DNA of 64,000 nucleotides from Aeromonas veronii (lineage in GTDB: Bacteria > Pseudomonadota > Gammaproteobacteria > Enterobacterales > Aeromonadaceae): positions 4,152,130 to 4,216,129 of the forward strand of contig CP101033.1 of NCBI GenBank assembly GCA_041319085.1, written 5' to 3'. This document shows positions 39,485 through 49,840 of the stretch, in pieces. Each line of letters begins with the position of its first letter. Position 1 is the first letter of the stretch. Made by a program: the position numbers and the translations under genes. A model generated the notes under the pieces. It was not told the DNA's origin and did not search any database. It saw only the letters and a program-made list of their open reading frames with translations.

Positions 39485-41001
39485 CTTTCGACTACCTCCC
39501 CTCAAAGCCATATCACGTACGTTAATCCTGACTTCATTAAAATCAGTGGTTTCACTGAGGAAGAACTATTAGGCCAGCCTCACAACATCGTAAGACACCC
39601 AGATATGCCGCCTGCTGCATTTGAGCATATGTGGAGTACATTAAAATCTGGCCGCTCATGGATGGGGCTAGTAAAAAATCGCTGTAAAAATGGCGACCAC
39701 TATTGGGTAAGTGCTTATGTAACGCCAATAGCTAAGAATGGTTCGATTGTTGAATACCAGTCTGTAAGGACCAAGCCTGAACCTGAGCAGGTTTTGGCTG
39801 CGGAAAAATTATATGCTCAATTGAGAAGCGGGAAGGCCGCGAGGCCGAAATTGGCTGCTAGCTTTTCCGTGAAAATACTCTTGCTCATATGGGGTAGTAT
39901 TATATCAAGCGCAATGGCTGCCGGCATGCTTACTGATACATCAATAAGCAGCTTATTGTTAGCCACTTTAATGTCAGGAAGCTTAAGCTCTGTTAGTGTT
40001 TTGGCTATTCTCTCTCCTCTTGGAAGACTGGTTGAAAGAGCCAGGAATATTTCCAATAACCCATTAAGTCAATCCCTCTACACTGGGCGCACCGATGAGT
40101 TTGGCCAAATAGAGTTTGCTTTACGAATGATGCAAGCTGAAACAGGCGCCATAGTAGGTCGCATAGGTGATGCATCAAATCGGCTTAGCGAACACACCCG
40201 AGGCCTACTAAAGGATATTGAGTCAAGCAATGTACTTACAGTTGAGCAGCAGGCAGAGACAGATCAAATAGCAACGGCAGTAAACCAAATGGTGGCAAGC
40301 ATTCAAGAGGTTGCGAGCAATGCACAGCATGCTGCAGATGCGGCCGGAAGAGCAGACACTGAGACGGCATCTGGCCAGCGTCTGGTAGCCCACACAAGCC
40401 AGTCAATCACTGCCCTTGAAGGTGAAATTAGGCAAGCCACTCAGGTTATTCATGAGCTGAAGGTCAAAGTAACGAGATATCAAAAGTTCTTGACGTTATA
40501 CGAGGGATCGCCGAGCAAACGAATTTGTTGGCACTCAACGCAGCAATTGAGGCCGCGCGTGCTGGTGAGCAGGGGCGTGGTTTTGCTGTTGTCGCCGATG
40601 AGGTTCGCAGTCTTGCTGCTCGCACACAGCAATCGACAACGGATATTCAAAGCATGATCAGCGCTCTACAAGAGCGAGCGCAATCCGCTGTTACAGTCAT
40701 GGAGCAAAGTAGTCGGCAAGCGCACACGAGTGTAGCTCACGCAGAGGAAGCAGCTACAGCTCTTGATGGAATTGGCCAACGCGTTAACGAAATTACCGAC
40801 ATGAACGCGCAAATAGCGACTGCGGTCGAGCAGCAGGGAGCAGTAAGTGAAGACATAAACCGCAGTATTATCAATATACGCGATGCTGCTGATACCAATG
40901 TACAGACCGGGCAGAATAATTTGCAAAGTGCGAAATCTGTCGCTCAGTTAACTAGCGCTCTGAGCGAACTGGCAAAACAGTTTTGGGAAAAACGAGGATA
41001 A
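39485..41001 (+). pseudogene. Tn1721 chemoreceptor gene (Aer-like MCP), N-terminus cut and frameshifted
   Basis: An N-terminal PAS domain (NPDFIKISGFTEEELLG, DHYWVSAYVTPI), a hydrophobic pair, a HAMP-like linker and the MCP hairpin ([33 protein letters not shown]). The frame changes near 40466-40469; one missing A in an A run explains it. Its first codons were lost to IS26 copy 5. Matches the mcp-like orfI at one end of Tn1721. Transposition role: none known. Confidence 0.9.
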
Positions 41002-41152
41002 CGCTTTTCAGTATCTCGACAGGGATAACTTACTTTACCATCGGTTATCCCTTTTAGCCGCACAAATTTTAGCCATGGCTTTTCAGGAAGTCAGGGCTAT
41101 CAGAATGGCCTTAGAAAGCCTAGTCAAAGAGCTGTCACGAGAACACCGTTAG

Positions 41153-41190
41153 CTTAGCGTACGATTTTTTCCGAATTCTGCGGTTCCCCC
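41153..41190 (-). repeat. 38-bp Tn1721-type terminal inverted repeat (right end of 23.5-kb transposon)
   Basis: On the minus strand it begins GGGGGAACCGCAGAATTCGG and ends GTACGCTAAG. It is followed by ATCAT (41191-41195), matching the left-side duplication. Confidence 0.95.
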
Positions 41191-41195
41191 ATCAT
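41191..41195. repeat. Target-site duplication ATCAT (right)
   Basis: Second copy of the 5-bp duplication created by the Tn1721-derived transposon in istA. Confidence 0.93.
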
Positions 41196-41373
41196 CAAGC
41201 TGGCTAGGTAAGGGCCAGGTCAGGCCGAGCGTCTGGGCACTTTTGAGGAGTTTCTGGATGGAGCCAACGCTGACCTTGGTGCAGCAACTTATCTGGCGAA
41301 CAGAGAGGTCAGCTTCCAGCCGCAGTCGCAGCACTTCACGAATTTTACGCATTGCAATCCTCTTGGCAGACAT
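41196..41373 (-). pseudogene. istA: IstA transposase, N-terminal 59 codons
   Basis: MSAKRIAMRKIREVLRLR then a helix-turn-helix (LSVRQISCCTKVSVGSIQKLL) up to SQLDD, continuing in frame at 17637 as GQLAALFYP. This is the missing start of the IstA gene at 16274-17637. Confidence 0.93.
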
Positions 41374-41594
41374 AGGCTCTTCCCTGGCAAAAGGGAGAGC
41401 GTATCAAAGGTTGTTAAATCAATGCGTTAAGGATGATTCCGGTGAATGTGAACAGTGATTCCGGGATGTTGAACACTGTTTCCGGAAAGGAGGAGCAAAG
41501 TGTTCAGGTTGAGCCGGAATGAGCGTTCACATTGGTCCGGAAATGGTGTTCACGTTGAACCGGAATCGGTGTTCATGATCGGCCGGAATATGCA
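41374..41594 (-). mobile_element. IS21-family element, right terminus with multiple terminal repeats
   Basis: Several repeats of the type GTGAACAxxxATTCCGG precede the terminal TGCATATTCCGG (minus strand) at 41594. CCAGT (41595-41599) duplicates 15420-15424. Confidence 0.88.
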
Positions 41595-41599
41595 CCAGT

Positions 41600-41834
41600 T
41601 TCTTTCCACACAACTATCTATCTGGAAAAGTGGTGCGAATTTTCCACATAGTGGAATGCCCGTTCAGAACGAGTTATGTGGAATCCTGATCGAAGACTTC
41701 CTATCTATCTGGAAATTTCGAGCCGTTTTTCTCTTTGGAATATTGGTCATCTTGTTTGAAGGGATGATGGACTCTGGTGTGCTGAAATATGGGGGGGCGG
41801 ATTCCTATCTATCTGGAATTTTGCCCCTCATATT
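41600..41834 (+). repeat. Backbone intergenic region with three CTATCTATCTGGAA repeats
   Basis: Direct repeats at 41614-41627, 41701-41714 and 41805-41818 (spacings 87 and 104 bp), plus a dyad TTCCACATAGTGGAA just after the first. No supported gene on its own. Could bind an island protein such as the integrase or a regulator. Confidence 0.6.
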
Positions 41835-42584
41835 TCAGGATGTCAGCAGTCGGTGGGCCATCCCGTCGAGTAGCAGCTTGGTCTTCTCCCAGGTCGGCAT
41901 CACCTGGCTGAGCAACCGCCAGAATCGCTCGCTGTGGTTGTGTTCGGCAAGGTGGCAAAGCTCGTGGAGGATGACGTAATCAATGCACTCTCTGGGGGCT
42001 TTTACCAGATGAGGATTGAGAGTGATCCGGCCATTGGGCGAACAGCTTCCCCATTGGGTTTGCATATTCAGCAGGCGTAACGGAGGGCGATCCACAACCC
42101 ACAAGGCTTGTTCCAGCATGGCATCGAGACGTTTGGCGAAAAGCTCTCTGGCGCGGGTTCTATACCACTGGGTCAGTTGAGCCTTCACTGTCTCGGGTCC
42201 CGGCTGCCTGACGGATACCTCCAGCTTGCCTCGCAGCAGTTTGACCCCTTGCACACTGCTTGGTGCAACGATGACCTTGAGCAAGTATTGCTTGCCAAGA
42301 TAAAGGTGACTCTCGCCACTGACATAACGGCGTGGCGTCACATGTTCCAACTGCTGACGGAAGTCACGCAACTGTTCGTAGATCCAGCGGGCACGTTTTT
42401 TTACCGCCGCAAGAACCTCTTCATCTAGTGTTTGCGGCGGGGCCATCACTTCAACCCGGCAGTCAGGGTGTACCTTGATCAGCAGTTTGCCTGCCTGGGG
42501 TCTGGTGAGCCGTTCGAACCGAATGAGCTCGCCGCCATAGGAAAAGTGCTGGAGCCTATTGGTCATGTTGCCGGAGGTACTCAT
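41835..42584 (-). CDS. YgjP-family (M48-like) metallopeptidase, DUF45
   Basis: 249 residues with the zinc motif HELCHLAEHNHSERFW (HExxH plus a third His) and the upstream MQTQWGSCSPNGRITLN typical of the YgjP/WLM clan. The last gene of the hsd operon; starts 6 bp after hsdR (an ATG at 42566 is also possible). Such proteins commonly ride beside Type I restriction genes; substrate unknown. Confidence 0.88.
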   Translation of the reverse strand: MSTSGNMTNRLQHFSYGGELIRFERLTRPQAGKLLIKVHPDCRVEVMAPPQTLDEEVLAAVKKRARWIYEQLRDFRQQLEHVTPRRYVSGESHLYLGKQYLLKVIVAPSSVQGVKLLRGKLEVSVRQPGPETVKAQLTQWYRTRARELFAKRLDAMLEQALWVVDRPPLRLLNMQTQWGSCSPNGRITLNPHLVKAPRECIDYVILHELCHLAEHNHSERFWRLLSQVMPTWEKTKLLLDGMAHRLLTS

Positions 42585-42590
42585 CTGCAG

Positions 42591-45500
42591 TTACATCCCA
42601 CTGTGACCAACTCGGGTAATCTGCACGACCATTTCCACCATGCGTTTTGCTTGATCCATGCCACAGCCGATGGCCTTGCACTCGGTGAACAGCAATGGCA
42701 GCAGCTTCTTGCGAATATTGGCCTCAATATTTTGCGGGTTGATAGAGTGTTCGGCGACCGAGGCATCAACCAACCGGTCGATCTCGAAAGCGAGTTTGAC
42801 CCACTTTTCTTCAACCTGAGCATCCTGGTTGTCAAACAGTTGTGGAAGGTTCTTTTTAAAGACACCGAAGTAGGCCTGAGCATGGCGGTTAGTGCCAAAA
42901 GCATCAGGCATATCGTTCAGGCGGCGTTCCTGTACCTGCTCTTCAAACTCGCGGAACAGCATGTACTGCTTGAGAGGGTGATCAAACAGTTTTTCCGCCT
43001 CTTCAATGGCGAGACGCAACAAGGTTGAGAAAGACTCCTGAGCATAAGGGTCATCCCTGAGACCCTGCTCAATCATGCGCGTGACGCGAGTCTTGATGAT
43101 ATCAGTCTCGTTGCGGGTCTTCTCTTTGCTCCACTCTTCCGGCGGTTTTTGCAGTCCCATCTTGCCGACTTCATACACACCACCGGGCTCTTTGACCTCG
43201 ACACCAACCACATGCTTGTCGAGCAGCTTTTTCACCTGCTGGGCATACTCGTCGTAGTCGACTCGTTCACCTGCATCCTGTTGCACGGTTTGCCGCAAGC
43301 TGGAGAACTGCTGTAGCGTCTCTTTGTAGTGGCGGCGATCCGCTTCGGTAAAGGCGGTGTCCTCGAAGAACGAGGCCGACTGTAGAGCTACTTTCAGGCA
43401 ACTGGCAAAGCGGGAGAGTGCCTCATAGAAGTCTTCACGCACCTTGAGATGCACATCTACCAGCTCTCCTTCTACCTCTTCCATTCGGGGTACCAGCACC
43501 TGGCGCAGTTGCTCTATGTCCTGCTTGTTCTTTACCCCGGCAAATATGTTCCACAGGTCCTTGTAGAGCTGTGGCAGGCGCTTGTATTCAGAGCTCATCT
43601 GGTTGTAGAGGCCGGCGATGTCGTCAAGGTCGTAGCCGCCCTGAGTGCGTGAGGCGAGATCCTGATACTTGGCGATAGTGGTATCTAGCTCCGAGAGAAT
43701 GCCGCGGTAGTCGATGAGCAAGCCAAACTCTTTGTCCGGGTGCAGCCGGTTGACCCGGGCGATGGCCTGGATCAGGTTGTGCTCCTTTAAGGGTTTGTCG
43801 ATGTAAAGCACCGTATTCTTGGGCTCATCGAAACCGGTCAGTAACTTGTCTACCACGATCAAGAGCTTGAGCGGATCATCCTTGTCGGCGAAGCGTTCGA
43901 TAATCTGCTTGGTGTAGAGCTGCTCATCCTGGCTACCCACGTTATCTTTCCACCACTGCACGACCAGAAGGAGGGTAGATTCATCGACATCGGTATTGCC
44001 CTCCCGGCTATCGGGGGAGCTGATAACAATGGCGGATTCGAACAATCCAACCTCATCGAGATATTGCTTGTACTTGATGGCGGAAGACTTGCTGTCGCAG
44101 GCGAGCTGACCTTTCAGCCCTTCCGGAATGTTTTTGTCGAAGTGTTCGGCTATGTCGCGAGCGATAAGCTGGAGCCGGTCATCGGCTTTGTAGAGCTCAC
44201 CCTTGCGTGTGTATTTGCGCTTCAGGTCAGCCTTTTGCTCCTCGGTCAGGTTGGTGGCGATGCGGTTAAAACCGGCATCAATCGCCCTGTCGTTCACATC
44301 GAGATCCGGGATGCGTTCTTCATAGAGCAGGGGGGTGACCGCCTTGTCCTCAACGGCTCGCTGCATGGTGTAAGCGTGCAGGATGGGGCCAAACTTGTTG
44401 GTCGTCTTGTCGTTTTTCAGTAGCGGGGTGCCGGTAAAGGCCACAAAGGCGGCATTTGGTAGGGCCAGTTGCATGCGAATGTTGTTTTCGCCCCCTTGGC
44501 TACGGTGCCCCTCATCAATCAGCACGATGAGGTCCGGGCTCTTGTTGACGCACTCAGGTAATTTGGTGGCAGTGTTGAACTTCTGGATCAGCGAGAAAAT
44601 GATGCGCTCGGTACCCTTGCCAATTTGCTCGGCCAGTCTCTTGCCCGAGGTGGCCATCGCCGCGTCCTTGTCCTTCTTGCCAGCCAGTTCACCACTGGAT
44701 GAGAAGGTCTTGCTGAGCTGGCTTTCGAGATCCACCCGGTCAGTCACGACAATGATGCGGCAGGCTTTCAGTGCATGATGCAAGATCATCGCCTTGCTCA
44801 GGAAGACCATGGTGAACGACTTGCCTGATCCTGTGGTGTGCCAGATCACCCCGCCTTGGCGGCCGCCATCAGGGCGCTTGTGGCTGATCCGCTCGATCAG
44901 TCGCTTGATGCCGAATACCTGCTGATAGCGGGCCACTATCTTGCCGGCTTTCTTGTCAAACAGGGTAAACAGACGGGTCATCTCAAGCAGCCGATCAGGT
45001 GATAGCAGGCTGATAAGGAGCCGATCCTGGTCCGTCACCGCCAACTCGCCGGCGGCCAATAGGGTCTGGTACCAATCCAGTGTGGCCGGTGGGCGATGCT
45101 CAAACAGTGTCGAGAGGGTATCTTGGGGAATCGGCCGATTCTTGATCTCGGCCATCTGCGCGTCGCTTATGTCCTCTTCACGCCAAGCTGCCCAGAATTT
45201 TTCCGGTGTGCAGCAGGTGCCATAGCGTCCTTCGATACCGCTGATGGATAGCAGCAACTGGCTATAGGCGAACAACAGAGGGATCTCACCGTGTAGCTGG
45301 TTGCGAATAGTCTGGGAGATCCCTTCTTTGACGGTTGGCCCCTTCTTGGCGTTGCTATCCGGGCGTTTCGCCTCGATCACCGCCAATGGCAGGCCATTGA
45401 CGAAGCAGACGATATCGGGGCGACGAGACTCTATGCCACTGGCTCGGGTGACATGAAACTCTTCGGTAAAGGTGAAGCGGTTATTGTGCGGGTTATGCCA

Positions 45501-45881
45501 GTCGATCAAGGCAATGGTCGGGCTCACCTTCTTGCCGTTAATGAATTCGGTGACCGACATGCCATAGAGCAAATGGTTATAGATCCGTTCATTGGCGGCC
45601 ATCAGCCCTTCGTTAAGCGCTGGAGTACACAGCTCACTCACCAGATTGTCGACTGACTTGGCCGAGAGGGGATACCTCTTGCCGGCATACACAAAGGATC
45701 GTTTGCTCAGCTCCTCGCGCAGAATCTGGCTCAGCACGACCTGGTCATATTTATTGTTACGGGCCGCCAGTGCCTGCTTGGGGGGCAGAAAAGTCCAGCC
45801 CAGCTGGGTCAGCAGGGTCAGGGCCGGGATCTTGGCGCTGAACTCTTCTTGAAACTTGGGTGCGTGGTGATGATCAGTCAT
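42591..45881 (-). CDS. hsdR: HsdR, Type I restriction endonuclease/translocase subunit
   Basis: 1096 residues from MTDHHHAPKFQEEF, chosen over an upstream ATG that would run deep into the previous gene. The PD-(D/E)xK nuclease site is RPDIVCF...IEAK (residues 155-172). The SF2 motor has Walker A TGSGKS (about 350-355) and DEGH (456-459). It cuts unmodified DNA at a distance together with HsdM and HsdS. Overlaps the AAA_4 gene by 8 bp. Intact. Confidence 0.96.
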   Translation of the reverse strand: MTDHHHAPKFQEEFSAKIPALTLLTQLGWTFLPPKQALAARNNKYDQVVLSQILREELSKRSFVYAGKRYPLSAKSVDNLVSELCTPALNEGLMAANERIYNHLLYGMSVTEFINGKKVSPTIALIDWHNPHNNRFTFTEEFHVTRASGIESRRPDIVCFVNGLPLAVIEAKRPDSNAKKGPTVKEGISQTIRNQLHGEIPLLFAYSQLLLSISGIEGRYGTCCTPEKFWAAWREEDISDAQMAEIKNRPIPQDTLSTLFEHRPPATLDWYQTLLAAGELAVTDQDRLLISLLSPDRLLEMTRLFTLFDKKAGKIVARYQQVFGIKRLIERISHKRPDGGRQGGVIWHTTGSGKSFTMVFLSKAMILHHALKACRIIVVTDRVDLESQLSKTFSSSGELAGKKDKDAAMATSGKRLAEQIGKGTERIIFSLIQKFNTATKLPECVNKSPDLIVLIDEGHRSQGGENNIRMQLALPNAAFVAFTGTPLLKNDKTTNKFGPILHAYTMQRAVEDKAVTPLLYEERIPDLDVNDRAIDAGFNRIATNLTEEQKADLKRKYTRKGELYKADDRLQLIARDIAEHFDKNIPEGLKGQLACDSKSSAIKYKQYLDEVGLFESAIVISSPDSREGNTDVDESTLLLVVQWWKDNVGSQDEQLYTKQIIERFADKDDPLKLLIVVDKLLTGFDEPKNTVLYIDKPLKEHNLIQAIARVNRLHPDKEFGLLIDYRGILSELDTTIAKYQDLASRTQGGYDLDDIAGLYNQMSSEYKRLPQLYKDLWNIFAGVKNKQDIEQLRQVLVPRMEEVEGELVDVHLKVREDFYEALSRFASCLKVALQSASFFEDTAFTEADRRHYKETLQQFSSLRQTVQQDAGERVDYDEYAQQVKKLLDKHVVGVEVKEPGGVYEVGKMGLQKPPEEWSKEKTRNETDIIKTRVTRMIEQGLRDDPYAQESFSTLLRLAIEEAEKLFDHPLKQYMLFREFEEQVQERRLNDMPDAFGTNRHAQAYFGVFKKNLPQLFDNQDAQVEEKWVKLAFEIDRLVDASVAEHSINPQNIEANIRKKLLPLLFTECKAIGCGMDQAKRMVEMVVQITRVGHSGM

Positions 45882-47820
45882 TGAGTTCAATTCCCCGTGC
45901 AGCGAGCCATTGGCGCCCTTTCTCTGTGGTTTGGTAAGCCTGTTCCGGATGATTGGGCACTTCCGGGTAGGCATAGCCAATCAAGCCCTCTTGTTCCCGC
46001 ATAATATTCAAATGGGACGCCTTTAGTGCGTTTTCCCGCCGGTTCAGCGTTTTGGCCAGTTGCTCAGTCTTGTAAGGACGCATGGCACAGAGCCACAGAA
46101 TCACTGGCCACAGGTTATTTCTGCGTGCTTTGGGGGTGAGCTGGTCTATACGAGCGAGCAGATCTGACGGGAGGTCACCCGCATTTGAGCCGAGGTCACC
46201 TCTATTTGCCGCGAGGTCACCCGTATTTGCGTCGAGGTCACCCGTATTTGCCACGGGGTCACCCGCATTTGAGCGGGGGCCCTCATCATTGGCAGCAGCA
46301 AACAGCGGGAGTTCGTGAGGCGCTGACAGCTCGTAGTAAGTGGAGGAGCCAGCCCCCCCTTTGACCAGCAACTGGTACTGATGATGCAATCTTCCCAGTA
46401 TCTGGCTGGCGGCTAGCGTATCAAGGCCGGTAATGGCGCGAAGGCCTGCGTTATCCACCGCTCCCGTCTCTTTGGCCAGGATCAGTGCTTTGGCCTCATC
46501 GTTGTTCAAGGTGAAATGAGCGAACTGTTTGAGCCAGGCCAACTGCTCTTCGCCCATCAGTTGATGCAATAGATAGGTTGCCAGAAACTGGTTCTGGATG
46601 ACCTGACTCATGAAAACAGGCGCGGTCAGACCCACCTGGTCCAGCAGACGTCGCATGGTGCGGATGCCGGAGCCTTTGGTCTCGGCAAAGCTGACGTCGT
46701 AGAGCACAGAAGCCAGCACCGGATTGCGCAGGATAGATCCCATCTCCCCTAGCATCGCCTCCGGCTTGAGAGAGTAGCCGGCGTTGCGTATCTCGAGGCG
46801 GTTGCTAAAGCGCACCACTATGATGGGCTGATTAACCTGATAATCACGGTGCATGACGGCGTTGACCACCGCTTCGCGAATCACCTTCTGTGGCAGCAAG
46901 GGCTGGTCGTCTCGCTGGGTTTTGCCCTCTTCCAGACGAAAATGCTTTGGCAAGTCATCCAGAATGGTGGCTTCCAGTTTGGGGATCAGCGTCAGCAGGG
47001 GTTCACGCAGATCCAGCGTGATGTCGAAGCGCTGTTGAGGGTCTTCCACCCACTGAGTGCCGGCGACGCGCACGTAGTCCACGCGCATGGCGGGTAACAG
47101 TCTTCGCAGCGCCAGCGGTTTGCCAAGGAGCAACAAGCCGGCGATATTGGGTACCCATTCACCCTGGCGCTTTTTCACCAGATTGAGGGATTGGAGCATC
47201 TCACTGTCACTGGCCTGCAACTCTTCAGCATGAGGGCGAACCTTGCTGCGCAGCGTGCGATAGAGTTCGATGGCGTGGGGATCGAGATCATCCCAGTGAG
47301 CGTCAGGCAGCAGAACCTGCTCGAACCCCAGGCCATTTTTGGCGAGCAGTAAGGGCTCCAGCTCCAGCTGGGAGCATTCGTAATCACCGTTCAATCCCCG
47401 TCGCCAGACGCCGCTCTTGCGCTTGTTCTTGCTGTCGAACTTCCCCTTAAAGGTGCAAGGCTTGGCTGCCGGCTCCAGTTCGGGGACAAAGACGACTAGC
47501 ACACGTTTGCCCTCCAGCTGATGGGCTTGTGCCTGTACCGGGATCGGCTGTTCAAACTGATCACGGCAGTTGGTCTGCAGCGTGTTGAGGAACTGGTCAC
47601 TGTGGCTGACACCGCATACCGAAAAGGTGTCGTGTGTTTCATCTGGCTCGTTAACCCCGAGCAGCAGATAGCCACCACCAAGGCCTGGCTCATTGGCAAA
47701 GGCACAGATCGACTGCATGACGGATGAACCGATGTCGCTGCCCCGCTTGGCCTCGATACGGGGACACTCATCCAGCTCGCGCAACTGAGCCAGCAACTGC
47801 TCCGGGGTAAATTCGATCAT
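45874..47820 (-). CDS. AAA_4 (schlafen-like) ATP-binding regulator with C-terminal winged helix
   Basis: 648 residues. N-terminal AlbA_2/AAA_4 domain (CPRIEAKRGSDIGSSVMQS; GGGYLLLGVNEPD). A central RecG-like/ATPase C-terminal part (EAVVNAVMHRDYQVNQP; IRNAGYSL; ETKGSGIRTMRRLL). Then winged-helix segments, a heptad-repeat linker, and a second helical tail. This family is often found inside Type I restriction operons as a putative regulator or defence partner. Confidence 0.87.
   Translation of the reverse strand: MIEFTPEQLLAQLRELDECPRIEAKRGSDIGSSVMQSICAFANEPGLGGGYLLLGVNEPDETHDTFSVCGVSHSDQFLNTLQTNCRDQFEQPIPVQAQAHQLEGKRVLVVFVPELEPAAKPCTFKGKFDSKNKRKSGVWRRGLNGDYECSQLELEPLLLAKNGLGFEQVLLPDAHWDDLDPHAIELYRTLRSKVRPHAEELQASDSEMLQSLNLVKKRQGEWVPNIAGLLLLGKPLALRRLLPAMRVDYVRVAGTQWVEDPQQRFDITLDLREPLLTLIPKLEATILDDLPKHFRLEEGKTQRDDQPLLPQKVIREAVVNAVMHRDYQVNQPIIVVRFSNRLEIRNAGYSLKPEAMLGEMGSILRNPVLASVLYDVSFAETKGSGIRTMRRLLDQVGLTAPVFMSQVIQNQFLATYLLHQLMGEEQLAWLKQFAHFTLNNDEAKALILAKETGAVDNAGLRAITGLDTLAASQILGRLHHQYQLLVKGGAGSSTYYELSAPHELPLFAAANDEGPRSNAGDPVANTGDLDANTGDLAANRGDLGSNAGDLPSDLLARIDQLTPKARRNNLWPVILWLCAMRPYKTEQLAKTLNRRENALKASHLNIMREQEGLIGYAYPEVPNHPEQAYQTTEKGRQWLAARGIELND
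46171..46275 (-). repeat. Five in-frame 21-bp tandem repeats within the AAA_4 gene
   Basis: Units start at 46171, 46192, 46213, 46234 and 46255 (consensus GAGGTCACCCGTATTTGC on the plus strand). They encode the heptad NTGDLxA. A length-variable linker is expected. Confidence 0.9.
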
Positions 47821-47885
47821 GCCTTTGAACGCTCCTTCAACTGTGTGCTACCGATGGCGTCTGTTCGGGGTCTTGCCATCTCAAC

Positions 47886-48584
47886 TCAGTGCAAACAGCA
47901 CTGTTTGAACTTCTTGCCGCTGCCACAGGGGCAGGGGTCATTGCGCCCGATCTTGGGGGCCGCTCTAACCGGCAGGGTTACTGGCGTGAGTGCAGGTGCT
48001 GCTGTCGGCGCTGTGCTTGGCCCCCGTTGGGCCAGAAAATGGGCGTGCAACCGCAATGCGGCGGGGCCCACTTCGGCCACGCTCTGTTGATGCTCCGGTA
48101 GCGACAGGCTGGCAAGCTGTGGCAGCAGGTCATCGCTGCCATGCAGGCGGATCACCTCAAGAGAGCTTTCCTGCTCCTCTGGCAAGGCTGGCCAGTTCCC
48201 CAGTGCCATACCACGCAGATAGCCAAAGCACCAATCTTCGGCGTTGCAGAGCTCCTGCCCTTCGACATAGTTGGCCATCAGCACCGGGATAAAGTGCTCG
48301 GGCTGATAACAGAGGGTGTGGGCCAGAATATTCATATGGCCGAGGATCAAATCCAGCGCCCGTTTCATCTCCCGCTCGGAAGACCACTCAGGGGGCGTGC
48401 CACCCCAGAGTACCGGCCACCACAGGTTGGGTGGCACCAGCTCGGGACCGGAGAGTACGGCGGTCAGAAAGCCGTCGAGTGCCGACAGGCTCAGCATCGA
48501 GTCGTCGTTGCCATAGTCCATCAGCCGCTGCTCCAACCACTCAACTTCGGCCCCGGTCATGGGGTGAATGGTCACTTTTTTCAT
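47886..48584 (-). CDS. UPF0149/SEC-C motif protein
   Basis: 232 residues. A UPF0149-like helical domain ([19 protein letters not shown]) and a C-terminal zinc-binding SEC-C motif ([18 protein letters not shown]). Starts inside the hsdS stop (4-bp overlap). Role in the restriction operon unknown; SEC-C motifs bind nucleotides or protein partners. Confidence 0.9.
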   Translation of the reverse strand: MKKVTIHPMTGAEVEWLEQRLMDYGNDDSMLSLSALDGFLTAVLSGPELVPPNLWWPVLWGGTPPEWSSEREMKRALDLILGHMNILAHTLCYQPEHFIPVLMANYVEGQELCNAEDWCFGYLRGMALGNWPALPEEQESSLEVIRLHGSDDLLPQLASLSLPEHQQSVAEVGPAALRLHAHFLAQRGPSTAPTAAPALTPVTLPVRAAPKIGRNDPCPCGSGKKFKQCCLH

Positions 48585-49840
48585 GTGGCCGCCTCCACCT
48601 TGACCCGCCGCTTGCCGGTCAGCAGTTGTTGCATCAGCGCTTTTTTCTCCTGCTTTAAGGCGTTGAGTTTTTGTTGTAGGGCACTGATTTCTTGATCGGC
48701 GATGGAAAGTACGGCGGCGATTTTATGTTGTTCTTCACGAGAAGGCAGCGGCATCACAACATCACGAACCTGTACCAGACTAATTTGCGGATATGCTTGT
48801 CCTGTTGTAATGCGTTCAAAGTAATTTCTATACTTGATATCTCGCAAGCAGTGGTAAATGAAATCAGTATTTACCTGTTGAGGCTTTAAAGTGATTTTTG
48901 CTATATGTTGGTTAATATTGGCCTCACAAATATGGTCTGGCAGCTTACAAACCCGGCCTACATTCCCTGTAATTGTGATTAATAGATCGCCAGTAAATAC
49001 TTTTGACCGTTTCATTGCTTCATGAGCCTCATCACAGATAAAAGAGAGGCCAGACTCTTTAAAATCATCCTCTCCAACACATTCACTACGAAGAAAAGGT
49101 ATGCCTGTATCTTGCCAATCAAAACCGTAGGTAGTAGGGGTTGCCCCTTTGGTGATGAATGAGGAAACCTCTTCCATGGCGATCTCCCCCCAATCACTTG
49201 GAAGGGTCGCATATGGAGTTTTTGATACTCGAAAATTTATCCCGTTGTTATCCAGCAGGCGTTTTTTGCCGGTGAGCAGTTGTTGCATCAGCGCCTTTTT
49301 CTGCTGCTGGCTATTGGCCAGCAGTTGCTCAGTAGTGCTGATCGCCTTATCCCAAGCGGATATGATTTTGGCAATTTTCTTTTGTTCTGGCTGTGAATCA
49401 GGAACCAAAAAACATTGTGATTCAAATGTGGTTTTGTTAATTATCGGAACTGCTTGGGTTCCTGCTAACTTTGCAATATATGCCGCTCTCAGCTCCAACT
49501 GATAATATACATATTCATCATCGTAATCAGGATTGGGGATCACAGCATTAATTTGTTGATTTGTTGCTAGTCTACATCCCGCCAATCCTATTTTTCCGAT
49601 TGTTGAGCCAATGCAAGTGAAAAGTGTAGCTCCTGCTCTTACACTTCTTGCTTTTTCCATTCCTTGGGGGGATAAACTCTTAATGCTAGAGTTTATAAAT
49701 TTATGCACACCTAAATCAGCCGGAGATACAAAAGGATATTCCCCATTGTAATACTCAGGGTTGCTGGTTGATGGAGTATTTCCCGTTACGACTGCACCGA
49801 CATCAGAAATTAACTTCTGAGACCATCCCTTAGGCACCAT
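48581..49840 (-). CDS. hsdS: HsdS, Type I specificity subunit (two target-recognition domains)
   Basis: 419 residues with two TRD halves, each ending in the conserved spacer helix ([16 protein letters not shown] near residue 195 and [15 protein letters not shown] at the end). It determines which DNA sequence the HsdM/HsdR complex recognises. Starts MVPKGWSQK. Frame intact. Confidence 0.94.
   Translation of the reverse strand: MVPKGWSQKLISDVGAVVTGNTPSTSNPEYYNGEYPFVSPADLGVHKFINSSIKSLSPQGMEKARSVRAGATLFTCIGSTIGKIGLAGCRLATNQQINAVIPNPDYDDEYVYYQLELRAAYIAKLAGTQAVPIINKTTFESQCFLVPDSQPEQKKIAKIISAWDKAISTTEQLLANSQQQKKALMQQLLTGKKRLLDNNGINFRVSKTPYATLPSDWGEIAMEEVSSFITKGATPTTYGFDWQDTGIPFLRSECVGEDDFKESGLSFICDEAHEAMKRSKVFTGDLLITITGNVGRVCKLPDHICEANINQHIAKITLKPQQVNTDFIYHCLRDIKYRNYFERITTGQAYPQISLVQVRDVVMPLPSREEQHKIAAVLSIADQEISALQQKLNALKQEKKALMQQLLTGKRRVKVEAAT

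Noticed and set aside
41500..41979. 160-codon plus-strand ORF across the IS21 terminus
   Set aside because: Its start lies in the IS terminal repeats and its end is antisense to the YgjP gene; not a natural gene.
46171..46275. 21-bp repeats considered as CRISPR or iterons
   Set aside because: In frame within a coding sequence with heptad periodicity and no spacers.
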